The notes under the pieces were generated by a model. The model had not been told where the DNA came from, did no database searches, and worked only from the letters and a program-made list of their open reading frames with translations. This document shows positions 16,666-24,802 of a DNA stretch of 64,000 nucleotides, one piece after another. Each line of letters starts with the position of its first letter. Position 1 is the first letter of the stretch. Source of the stretch: Pseudomonadales bacterium (GTDB lineage Bacteria > Pseudomonadota > Gammaproteobacteria > Pseudomonadales > Azotimanducaceae); contig JACKNX010000003.1 of NCBI GenBank assembly GCA_024234635.1, positions 1 to 64,000 of the forward strand. Direction: 5' to 3'. Position numbers and translations under genes: made by a program.

Positions 16666-19600
16666 TCAGCTCCCGTTGCCGGCGCTGGCGCTCACCGGCA
16701 GCCGTCGCCTGTAGCTGAAATACAGAACCGGGATGACGATCAGCGTCAGTAACGTGGATACCAGGATGCCGAAGATCAGCGACACCGCGAGCCCGTTGAA
16801 AATCGGGTCATCCAGGATGAAGAAGGCGCCGGTCATCGCGGCAATGCCGGTAAGCACGATCGGCCGCGCACGGACGGCACCCGCCTCGATGACGGCATCC
16901 GCCAGATCCCTGCCTTCGGCGAGCGCGGCGTCGATGAAATCCACCAGGAGAATGGAGTTGCGCACGATGATGCCGGCCAGCGCAATCATGCCGATCATCG
17001 ACGTGGCGGTGAACTGCGCGCCCAGCAACGCATGGCCTGGCATCACCCCGATCACGGTCAGCGGAATGGGCGCCATGATGATCAGCGGTACGGCGTAGGA
17101 GCGGAACTGCGCAACAACCAGCAGGTAGATCAGGATCAGACCAACGGAGTAGGCGATACCCATATCACGAAAGGTCTCATAAGTGATCTGCCACTCACCG
17201 TCCCATTTCACGCTGAGAACACGCGGGTCATCGGGTTGACCGGTGAAGAACTGCGCCGCGGAGCCCCCGGCTGTTCCGATCCGGTCCAGCTGTCCCACCA
17301 GGTCAAACATGCCGTACAACGGGCTGTCGAGCTCACCGGCCATGTCACCGGTCACATAAGCCACGGGCAGCAGATCCTTGTGATGAATCGCGCCATCCCA
17401 GCCGGTCCGTTTAACCTGCACAAGTTCACCAAGCGGCACCAGATTGCCGCCAGCACCTGCAACTTTCATTGCCAGTACATCATCGATCGCCGCCTTGTTC
17501 GCCACCGGCAGCTCCAGTCGAACCGGAATGGGATACCGCTCGCGACCTGCATGCACATAGGTTGCGTCGTAGCCGCCCAGCGCCGCCGCCAGTGTCCGGG
17601 TGACCTCTTCCTGGTTGACGCCCAGCAACGCCGCGCGAGCGCGATCCACCTGCACAACCAGCCGGGACGCATCCGCCTCCACGCTGTCCTCCACATCGAC
17701 GATGTCGCCCGTGGCGGCAAATCGGTCACGCAACTGGCGGGCGAACACCCGTTGGGTACCGTAGTCGGGGCCATAAACCTCAGCCACGATCGGTGCCTGG
17801 ACCGGTGGCCCGGGCGGTACTTCCACCACCTGCACACTCGCGCCATATCTGGCCCCGATGGCGGCAAGCGCAGGACGCACAGCCAGCGCGATGCTGTGGC
17901 TGTCGCGCTGACGATGCTGCTTGTCCACCAGGTTCACCTGAATATCCCCAAGCTCCGGCGCCTGGCGCAGGTAGTACTGACGCACGAGACCGTTGAAATT
18001 GATTGGTGCCGCCGTGCCGGCGTACACCTGAAAATCGCTGACTTCGGGCAGCTTGCCGAGCTGCACCGCCAGCTCGTCCAGTACACGCGCGGTGGCTTCC
18101 AGCGCCGTTCCCTCCGGCATGTTCAGCACGACCTGAAACTCGGACTTGTTGTCAAACGGCAGCATTTTCAGCACCACCAGCTTCACCACCACCAGACTGG
18201 CCGCCAGAAAAATCGCCAGCACGGTGCCGGCATACAGCAGGTGGCGCTTCGCGCGACTGCGCTCGCCACGCAGAAACGGCGTCAGGAACCGCTGAAAGAG
18301 ACGGTTGATCGCCGCGCTCAGACGGGCTTCGCGTCCAGATGCCCCCTGGGCTTCACGCGCGGAACGCAGCAGCCGATGCGTGAGCCAGGGCGTGAACACC
18401 AGCGCAACGAGCAACGAGATCACCATGCCCATGCTGGCATTGATGGGAATTGGGCTCATGTACGGCCCCATCAGTCCACTGACGAAGGCCATGGGCAGCA
18501 ACGCCGCAATGACGGTGAACGTGGCGAGTATGGTTGGTCCGCCCACTTCGTCCACGGCGCGCGGTATGAGATCACCCAGCTTCCCACCTCGCTGCCGATG
18601 CCGGTGGATGTTCTCCACCACCACGATGGCATCGTCCACCAGAATGCCGATGGAAAAGATGAGTGCGAACAGCGAGACGCGGTTGATCGTGAACCCCCAG
18701 GCCCAGGAAGCGAACAGCGTCGCTGCCAGGGTTACCACCACGGCCGCGCCTACCACGACCGCCTCACGCCAACCCATCGCCGCAATCACGAGTACCACCA
18801 CTGACAGGGTGGCAAAGACCAGCTTCTGGATCAGCTTGGTGGCCTTGTCGTTGGCGGTGACCCCGTAATTTCGCGTGACGGTGTAGCGCACACCATCAGG
18901 TATGTAGGTGCCCTGCAGGTGCCGAAGGCGGGCAAGCACCGCATCGGCGATATCGATCGCGTTGCTCCCCGGTTGCTTGGTCACGGCAATGGTAACAGCA
19001 GGGCTGACGGAGCCGGGTGGCAGCAACGACTCGTCGATGGCGGCGCCTTCGCCAAACCATACCAGACGCTCCGCCTGGTCCGGACCTTCGACAATGTCCG
19101 CCACGTCCGCCAGAAACACGGGGTGTCCATCGCGCGCGCTGACAACCAGACCGGCGACGGCATCGCGATCGGCGAGAAAGGTGCCGGCCTGCACCGGAGT
19201 CGCGATGTCGTTACCGACCAGGGAACCTGCATGCAGCACGACGTTGGCTGCCTGCAACGCGCGAACCAGTACATCCATCGACAGGCCGACGCCCGCAAGC
19301 CGACCGGGATCGATACGAACATGCACGACGTTGTCGGGGCCGCCAATGGTGTACACATTGCGCGTTCCCTTGACGCGTTTTATTTCCGCTTCGATTCCAT
19401 GCGCCACCTGCAACAGATCGTGCGCCCCCTTGTCGGTCTCCGGCGTCCAGAGCGTCAGGGTGACGATGGGCACATCGTCAATCCCCTTGGGTTTGACGAG
19501 CGGCTCGAGAATACCTACTCCGGCAGGCCGCCAGTCGCGGTTGGAATAGATGGCGTTGTACAGTCGCACGACTGCCTCGGTACGCGGCTCGCCAACCTCG

Positions 19601-19929
19601 AACTGCACGGTCAGCACGGCAAGCCCGGGCCGGGAGGTGGACATCAGATGTTCCACGCCATTGATCTCCCCCAGTACCTGCTCCAGTGGCGAACTCACCA
19701 GGCTTTCCACTTCCTCCGCGCTGGCGCCGGGAAACGGCACGATCACGTTGGCCATCGTCACGTCGATCTGGGGCTCTTCCTCCTTCGGCGTGACAAGGAC
19801 CGCAAAGACCCCCATGAGCAGCGCGGCGAGCGCCAGCAGCGGCGTGATCCGGTTGGCGTGAAATGCCTGCGTGACACGTCCGCTGACACCCAGGCGATTC
19901 GGACCCGGGATCTCCTTCGCGTCACTCAT
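16666..19929 (-). CDS. RND-family efflux transporter, inner-membrane permease
   Basis: 1087 residues. It has the two-fold RND layout: a helix at 28-47, a periplasmic porter domain, helices from about 367 onward, and the repeat in the second half. The proton-relay acidic pair D432-D433 lies in FSIGILVDDAIVVVENIH in transmembrane helix 4. It resembles the hydrophobic/amphiphilic (HAE) permeases of the 'efflux RND transporter permease subunit' group rather than metal CusA types. The start overlaps the end of the adaptor gene by eight bases (ATGAGTGA), so both are translated together. No outer-membrane factor gene lies nearby, so it must borrow a TolC-type channel. Confidence 0.95.
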   Translation of the reverse strand: MSDAKEIPGPNRLGVSGRVTQAFHANRITPLLALAALLMGVFAVLVTPKEEEPQIDVTMANVIVPFPGASAEEVESLVSSPLEQVLGEINGVEHLMSTSRPGLAVLTVQFEVGEPRTEAVVRLYNAIYSNRDWRPAGVGILEPLVKPKGIDDVPIVTLTLWTPETDKGAHDLLQVAHGIEAEIKRVKGTRNVYTIGGPDNVVHVRIDPGRLAGVGLSMDVLVRALQAANVVLHAGSLVGNDIATPVQAGTFLADRDAVAGLVVSARDGHPVFLADVADIVEGPDQAERLVWFGEGAAIDESLLPPGSVSPAVTIAVTKQPGSNAIDIADAVLARLRHLQGTYIPDGVRYTVTRNYGVTANDKATKLIQKLVFATLSVVVLVIAAMGWREAVVVGAAVVVTLAATLFASWAWGFTINRVSLFALIFSIGILVDDAIVVVENIHRHRQRGGKLGDLIPRAVDEVGGPTILATFTVIAALLPMAFVSGLMGPYMSPIPINASMGMVISLLVALVFTPWLTHRLLRSAREAQGASGREARLSAAINRLFQRFLTPFLRGERSRAKRHLLYAGTVLAIFLAASLVVVKLVVLKMLPFDNKSEFQVVLNMPEGTALEATARVLDELAVQLGKLPEVSDFQVYAGTAAPINFNGLVRQYYLRQAPELGDIQVNLVDKQHRQRDSHSIALAVRPALAAIGARYGASVQVVEVPPGPPVQAPIVAEVYGPDYGTQRVFARQLRDRFAATGDIVDVEDSVEADASRLVVQVDRARAALLGVNQEEVTRTLAAALGGYDATYVHAGRERYPIPVRLELPVANKAAIDDVLAMKVAGAGGNLVPLGELVQVKRTGWDGAIHHKDLLPVAYVTGDMAGELDSPLYGMFDLVGQLDRIGTAGGSAAQFFTGQPDDPRVLSVKWDGEWQITYETFRDMGIAYSVGLILIYLLVVAQFRSYAVPLIIMAPIPLTVIGVMPGHALLGAQFTATSMIGMIALAGIIVRNSILLVDFIDAALAEGRDLADAVIEAGAVRARPIVLTGIAAMTGAFFILDDPIFNGLAVSLIFGILVSTLLTLIVIPVLYFSYRRRLPVSASAGNGS

Positions 19930-20956
19930 GACGCATGGCCAGCTGGCCGACCGCGGTTACCGGGTCGGTTGCTATCACCTCACCGGCGCGGAGTCCGGCC
20001 AGGACCTCCAGTTCATCGCCAAAGCGGTGTCCCACGCGTACCTGGCGCAAGCGCAGACTTTCCGTATCGCCCTCCCCCACGACATAGACAGCGGTTATTT
20101 CGCTGCGTTCCACCAGCGCTGAAGCGGGAATGAGCACACGTTCCGTATCGCCCACGACAAATCCCACCTTCACCAGCATCCCGGGATACAGGTCGCCCGC
20201 GTTTTCCGGCAGATCGAGCCGCGTGCGGAACGTGTTGGAACCGGCGTTCGCCTCCGGAAAGATGGTGATCTTCTCGACAGGAATCGGCTTGTCGTCCACG
20301 TACACAAGCGCCTGATTGAGCGTTCGCACGGAGGCAACGATGCGCTGCGGCAGATCGACACTGACACGCAGGTACTGCAGCGACAGGCCGCTCATGAGCA
20401 GCGTGCCTGGCGCCACTGTCTCACCCACTTCCACATGACGGCGGGTGACGATACCGGCATACGGCGCATGTACCTCGGTGTAACGCACGCCCTGACGCGC
20501 GGAATCGACCGCCGCCCTTGCCGATGCAACCCGTGCGGCTACCGCGTCCCGCTCAGCGGCAACCTGATCCACCTGCTGCTGCGATACGAGCCGTCGCGCC
20601 ATCAGGTCGACGATTCGATCATGGCGTTTGCGCACTTCCTTCAGCGCCGCTTCCGCTTCGCGAAGCGCTGCCTCCGCCTGCCCGAGCCCCGCTTTCTGTT
20701 CGGTGGCGGTGAGACGTACGATCACCGTTCCGGCCGGCACATAATCATTGACGTCGACCAGTACTTCCGCCACCCGGCCTGAGGTCTGGGCGGATACCGT
20801 GCCCTGATTTACGGCTTCCACCGTGCCGTCGAGCATACGTTCCAGAGCCGTTTTGCGCAGGGCGACCGTATGTGTCTGGAGTTCTGTTGCGGCCTGAACC
20901 AGACTGACGTCCAGGAGGAGCAGGAGACTGAAGGCGATGCGGACGGTGCTGTTCAT
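19922..20956 (-). CDS. RND efflux periplasmic adaptor subunit
   Basis: 344 residues from the ATG at 20956 with GGGAAGGG five bases upstream; the in-frame extension to 21010 overlaps the promoter. Residues 1-22 are a signal peptide (VRIAFSLLLLLDVSLVQA). The rest follows membrane-fusion-protein order: barrel-sandwich half (GTVSAQTSGRVAEVLVDVND), coiled-coil hairpin (about 90-160), second lipoyl half (VHAPYAGIVTRRHVEVGE), beta-barrel and membrane-proximal domain. It links the RND permease to an outer-membrane channel. It is the first gene of the efflux operon and divergent from the ArsR-type regulator. Confidence 0.94.
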   Translation of the reverse strand: MNSTVRIAFSLLLLLDVSLVQAATELQTHTVALRKTALERMLDGTVEAVNQGTVSAQTSGRVAEVLVDVNDYVPAGTVIVRLTATEQKAGLGQAEAALREAEAALKEVRKRHDRIVDLMARRLVSQQQVDQVAAERDAVAARVASARAAVDSARQGVRYTEVHAPYAGIVTRRHVEVGETVAPGTLLMSGLSLQYLRVSVDLPQRIVASVRTLNQALVYVDDKPIPVEKITIFPEANAGSNTFRTRLDLPENAGDLYPGMLVKVGFVVGDTERVLIPASALVERSEITAVYVVGEGDTESLRLRQVRVGHRFGDELEVLAGLRAGEVIATDPVTAVGQLAMRHE

Positions 20957-20981
20957 GGACCCTTCCCGTTGTTCGGCGTCT

Positions 20982-21022
20982 TTTATATTAGTTATTGCTA
21001 ATTTAGTCAACGTTAATATAAT
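20982..21022. promoter_or_regulatory. overlapping divergent promoters with ATTAG-N6-CTAAT operator
   Basis: The leftward efflux promoter reads TTGACT (complement of 21005..21010), a 17-base spacer, then TATAAA (complement of 20982..20987). The rightward arsR promoter reads TTGCTA (20995..21000), a 16-base spacer, then TATAAT (21017..21022). An inverted repeat ATTAG-N6-CTAAT at 20987..21002 fills the efflux spacer and covers the arsR -35. A wider pair TTATATTA (20983..20990) and TAATATAA (21014..21021) encloses both. One bound repressor dimer would block both promoters, so autoregulation by the adjacent ArsR protein is the simple reading. Confidence 0.75.
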
Positions 21023-21049
21023 ACGGCGTATTCAATCGCAAGAACGTCC

Positions 21050-21376
21050 ATGAGTCGTATCAGCAGGAAACACGCCGGCAGCGACGCCGAGGAACTCAGA
21101 CGGCATGCCGGCGACGCCGCGGCACTGCTGAAAGCACTGGCCAACGAGCAGCGACTGTCGATCCTCTGTACTCTGCTTCAGGGCCCTCTGTCCGTCGGCG
21201 AACTGAATGCCCGGGTAGTGCTCAGTCAATCCGCCTTGTCACAGCACCTCGCGGTGCTGCGCGAACATGGACTCGTGGATACCGAAAAATCAGGGCAAAC
21301 CGTGACCTACTCCCTGTGTGATGGCCCCGCCCGGAAGGTGCTCCAGACGTTGAAAGGTATTTTCTGTCCACCCTGA
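21050..21376 (+). CDS. ArsR-family repressor of the BigR/SqrR thiol-sensing type
   Basis: 108 residues, a single winged-helix domain. The recognition region is LSQSALSQHLAVLREHGLV. The metal-site ELCVCDL motif of ArsR/SmtB is replaced by RLSILCTLLQG, and cysteines at C40 and C106 occupy the two positions used by BigR, SqrR and YgaV to form a di- or tetrasulphide bond on exposure to persulphides or oxidants; C90 is extra. It therefore probably senses reactive sulphur or redox stress rather than metals. It is divergent from the RND efflux genes, with an operator between them, which makes the efflux pump its likely target. Confidence 0.9.
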   Translation: MSRISRKHAGSDAEELRRHAGDAAALLKALANEQRLSILCTLLQGPLSVGELNARVVLSQSALSQHLAVLREHGLVDTEKSGQTVTYSLCDGPARKVLQTLKGIFCPP

Positions 21377-21377
21377 G

Positions 21378-21392
21378 CACCATCGCCTGGTG
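21378..21392. terminator. weak hairpin between convergent arsR and MFS genes
   Basis: CACCA-TCGCC-TGGTG in the 20-base gap between facing stops. Short stem, no T run; only a tentative bidirectional terminator. Confidence 0.3.
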
Positions 21393-21396
21393 ATCG

Positions 21397-22794
21397 CTAC
21401 CCGGGCACGGAATGCTGCCGGCGGGCCGACAACGCGGTCCGGATTTCATCATGACCACGCGCATCCAGTCGAAAGCGGGTGAACACCAACGCGCCGATGG
21501 TGTAGCAGATGAGCGGGAACAGCCCAAGCAAGCCGGCCAGCGCAATCTGCACCGTACGGGTCTGTTCCGCGTTGGGCACGAAGCCCGCGGCACTCAGTAC
21601 AAATCCGGTCACCATCAGCGTCACCCCACCCGCGCTCTTCTGCGAAAAGTTCCACATCGCAAAATAGGCCCCTTCCTTGCGCTCACCGGTGACGTATTCA
21701 TCGTAATCCACCACATCGCTCTGCAAGGATGGCCCCAGCGCGCCGCCGCACCCTGCAAAAAAACCGGCGATGACGCTCAACACCATCAGCACCACAACCT
21801 GAGCAAGGCCAACCGGCACGAATGCCAGGGTGAACATGCAACCGAACGTTACTGCGGTGGCCGCCATGGAATACAGCCACACCCGCGCCTTGCCGTAGCG
21901 ACCGGCAAGACGTACCCAGAGCGGGACGGACAGACTGGAAACCACCAGGTAGGTGATGATCGAATAGGGAGCAATCTCGACACGGTCCATGACATATCGC
22001 GCCACGAAAAGGGCTGACGCGCCGATGGCCGCTGCTCCCACCTGCTCGATGAAGTTGACGATGAGCAGAATGCGGGCATGCGGGTTGGCAAGTACCTCAC
22101 GGCCTGCGACGAGGAACCCGCGGTCGGGGCGCCGGAAACCGTCGCTGCGTTCCTTCAATCGCACCACCAGCGTCACATAGCAGGCCGCCATCACCACGCC
22201 AGCGGTAACCGCGATAGCGGATGCCACCGATCGCAGCGACGATGAACCCTGACTTTCCAGGCTGGTGAGCCAGCCCACGCACAGAAGCGCGAACATGCCG
22301 CCCACCGTGATCATCCCGTAGCGCACGCCGAACAGGCGGCTGCGCTGATGCGGATCGGCAGACAATTCCGCGCCCCACGACAGATGCGGCACGGTCACCA
22401 GCGTAAACGACGTATAGAAGCCGAACACCGCCACTGCCATCCACACCACTGCCTGCGTCGCCGAAAGCCCGTCCGGATAGGTGAACAGCATGCCAAACGT
22501 TGCCGCCGTCGGTAGCACGCCGGCAAGTATCCAGCTTCGTCGCCGACCGAAGCGAAGTCGCGTGCGGTCACTGAAATAACCCACCATCGGGTCCGTTACC
22601 GCATCCCAGATTCGCGACAGACCAAACAGCGTGCCGAGCACGGCTGGCGGAATCAGCAGCACGTCCGTAGCGTATTTCATGAGGTAAAGGCTCATCAGCG
22701 AGCCCATGAAGCCGGTAACCAGAACTGGCAGACCGTACAACCCCATCACCGACCAGGACAACGGATCGGTTGTCCGGACACTGGTGGTGTTCAT
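21397..22794 (-). CDS. MFS transporter of the GPH/MelB (sugar-cation symporter-like) family
   Basis: 465 residues with twelve predicted helices. The signature DPMVGYFSDRTRLRFGRRR between helices 2 and 3 is that of the glycoside-pentoside-hexuronide family (MFS_2), which couples uptake to Na+ or H+. GGALGPSLQSDVVDYDEYVTGERKEG in the second half matches the corresponding loop of the family. It starts 15 bases after the DUF35 gene and so is third gene of the thiolase-DUF35-MFS operon. In such acyl-CoA contexts the substrate may be a steroid- or terpenoid-type acid rather than a sugar; this is inference. Confidence 0.9.
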   Translation of the reverse strand: MNTTSVRTTDPLSWSVMGLYGLPVLVTGFMGSLMSLYLMKYATDVLLIPPAVLGTLFGLSRIWDAVTDPMVGYFSDRTRLRFGRRRSWILAGVLPTAATFGMLFTYPDGLSATQAVVWMAVAVFGFYTSFTLVTVPHLSWGAELSADPHQRSRLFGVRYGMITVGGMFALLCVGWLTSLESQGSSSLRSVASAIAVTAGVVMAACYVTLVVRLKERSDGFRRPDRGFLVAGREVLANPHARILLIVNFIEQVGAAAIGASALFVARYVMDRVEIAPYSIITYLVVSSLSVPLWVRLAGRYGKARVWLYSMAATAVTFGCMFTLAFVPVGLAQVVVLMVLSVIAGFFAGCGGALGPSLQSDVVDYDEYVTGERKEGAYFAMWNFSQKSAGGVTLMVTGFVLSAAGFVPNAEQTRTVQIALAGLLGLFPLICYTIGALVFTRFRLDARGHDEIRTALSARRQHSVPG

Positions 22795-22809
22795 CGCGGG
22801 CCGGGCCGA

Positions 22810-23328
22810 TTAATCCGGATAACGCCAGGGCCGCTCGGGCTGCGGCGAATCCGGGTCCACCATCCACAGCGGCATGGCCAGCCCTTCGCCCATGTCACGG
22901 AATACGACCTTCACCCGCGTACCAATGCCGACGCTTCGCACGAGCGCAGCGTCAGCCAGTTCACCCCGCGTATCCGCCAGGTTGCCCTGGAAGCGCAGGC
23001 CGTCGTGGGGCCCGGGCAGGCCCCGCTGTTCGTCCAGTTCCACCAGCAACAGCAGATAGGGCGCTGCGCGGCGGAATGCCCCCTGAATGGCGTGGCTGAC
23101 TTCGCCGTAGGAATACACCACGCCTTTCCCGGAAACCGGCACCCAATTGCTGTCCGCATGAGCGCAGAACGGACACGCCGTGGTAGGTGGGCACCGCAAC
23201 AGCCCGCACGCACGACACTTCTGCACGCGCAGTTCATGCCTGCCGCAAAAGCCATAGAACGCCAGATTTTCCTGGTCCAGATCATCGATATGCACGGCCA
23301 TACCGAGATATTCACCGTCAAGCGCCAT
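22810..23328 (-). CDS. DUF35 Zn-ribbon/OB-fold protein, acyl-CoA-binding partner of the thiolase
   Basis: 172 residues from the ATG at 23328, preceded by GGGGAGGAGAC. The N-terminal rubredoxin-like zinc ribbon has the ligands CRAC and CPFC (QKCRACGLLRCPPTTACPFC), followed by an OB fold starting VVYSYGEVSHAIQ. DUF35 proteins form complexes with thiolase-like or aldolase partners in steroid side-chain degradation (Ltp2 and its partner in mycobacteria) and in archaeal HMG-CoA synthesis. It lies 35 bases downstream of the thiolase gene, exactly as expected for such a pair. Confidence 0.9.
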   Translation of the reverse strand: MALDGEYLGMAVHIDDLDQENLAFYGFCGRHELRVQKCRACGLLRCPPTTACPFCAHADSNWVPVSGKGVVYSYGEVSHAIQGAFRRAAPYLLLLVELDEQRGLPGPHDGLRFQGNLADTRGELADAALVRSVGIGTRVKVVFRDMGEGLAMPLWMVDPDSPQPERPWRYPD

Positions 23329-23363
23329 GTCTCCTCCCCGAAACGCAAACGATCGAACAGCGC

Positions 23364-24620
23364 CTACGCACCGCGCGCCATCACCATGGCAGAGCCCATC
23401 CCCGGATGCGCCCAACCCATGTTCGCCGTCAACTCGGCATCCTTCACCTGACGGCAGCCACCTTCCCGGTAATCGTACGTGTGCTGGCGGCGACCGTCGG
23501 GGCCAGGCGGACAGCTGTCGTCCACGTCGTGACGCAGTTGCCGTACGTTCTCAATCACCATCGCGATGCCGTGCGTATAGCCCTCGCACAGATGACCGCC
23601 GCTGGTATTGTTGGGCCGCCTGCCGCCCAGCCGCATGGTGCCATTGCTGACATAGTCGCCACCCTCCCCTTTACGGCAGAAGCCGTAGTCCTCGAGTTGC
23701 AACAGGGTCGTGAACGTAAATGCATCATAGGACCCGGTGATGTCGATGTCCTCGGGTCCCACCCCGGCATTCGGCCACAGGATGTCCTTCGCATACGCGC
23801 CGGCAACCGTGGAGATGGGTCCGGACTGATAGTGCATGTCGCCGCGTGGTTTCATGCAGCGACCCACCACGGACTGAATCACCGCCGGTACGTGTCGACA
23901 GTCCCGCGCCCGGTCGATGCGGGTGACGACGATGGCCGTGCCGTTGTCGGTTTCCACGCAGCAGTCGAGCAGATGCAGGGGTTTGACGATCATGCGGCTG
24001 GCCAGCACGTCTTCCACCGTCACCCGCTTGCGGTAGTACGCCTTCGGATTGTTCGATGCATGCTCCGAGTGGATGACCTTGACGTGCGCCACCTGCTCCG
24101 GCGTGGTGCCGTAGTCGTACATGTGGCGCATGAACGACTGGCAGAACATCTGGCCGGCGCTCATCAGACCAATGCCGCGTGTAAACAGGCTGTCGCCCGA
24201 CAGCCCCGCCTGTGCACCGCGACTGCCTGTGCCGCCTATGCGCACCTGGCTGAAGCCGTTCATGGCCCTGTAGATAACCACGGTTTTGCACATCCCGGCT
24301 TCGATCACACCGATGGCAATGCCAACGAGCGCCTCGGTGCTGGATCCGCCACCGTAGACGTCCATGTGAAAGTTGAGGCGGATGCCAAGATCGCCGGCGA
24401 TGACCGGCGATGGCGTGGAATCGTTGTAACTGTAGGAGAGCATGCCGTCCACGTCGGCAGGCGTCAGCCCTGCATCCTCGATGGCGGCACGCACCGCTCG
24501 GGTGCCGAGCGCGCGCGTCGTGCAACCGGACCCCCGCGTATATTCCGTTTCCCCGACACCAACGATGGCGTATCTGCCGCGCAGGTATTTCGGCGACGCG
24601 GCATCGATATCCTGGTTCAT
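23364..24620 (-). CDS. thiolase-fold protein (SCPx/lipid-transfer acetyl-CoA acetyltransferase type)
   Basis: 418 residues from the ATG at 24620, which has GGGGAGGGG upstream; the earlier in-frame start at 24698 overlaps the divergent promoter. The N-terminus AIVGVGETEYTRG and the segment VDGMLSYSYNDST match the Ltp/SCP-x thiolase group. In place of a standard CxSS nucleophile loop the sequence reads DVYGGGSSTEALVGIA, so the usual catalytic cysteine is absent at that site, as in the steroid aldolase Ltp2. NTSGGHLCEGYTHG corresponds to the C-terminal catalytic loop. With its DUF35 partner it probably performs C-C cleavage or thiolysis of a bulky acyl-CoA. Confidence 0.88.
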   Translation of the reverse strand: MNQDIDAASPKYLRGRYAIVGVGETEYTRGSGCTTRALGTRAVRAAIEDAGLTPADVDGMLSYSYNDSTPSPVIAGDLGIRLNFHMDVYGGGSSTEALVGIAIGVIEAGMCKTVVIYRAMNGFSQVRIGGTGSRGAQAGLSGDSLFTRGIGLMSAGQMFCQSFMRHMYDYGTTPEQVAHVKVIHSEHASNNPKAYYRKRVTVEDVLASRMIVKPLHLLDCCVETDNGTAIVVTRIDRARDCRHVPAVIQSVVGRCMKPRGDMHYQSGPISTVAGAYAKDILWPNAGVGPEDIDITGSYDAFTFTTLLQLEDYGFCRKGEGGDYVSNGTMRLGGRRPNNTSGGHLCEGYTHGIAMVIENVRQLRHDVDDSCPPGPDGRRQHTYDYREGGCRQVKDAELTANMGWAHPGMGSAMVMARGA

Positions 24621-24802
24621 GACAGCTTTCCCCTCCCCCGAGACGACACCGGATGACTGTACCCGACCGCTCGCCCGAGACACAGGGGCAGTCGTCACCG
24701 GCGCGCCCGCTGAGCAATCGGAATATGCGTATGGCGTCCACCTTCACATCGCGCATCCATGGTCCGATCATGCTGCGTAAGGTGGAAGCAGGAGAACAGG
24801 GT

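Noticed and set aside
17032..18804. 590-residue open frame on the + strand inside the RND permease gene
   Set aside because: His/Gln/Arg-rich antisense shadow without membrane or domain features.
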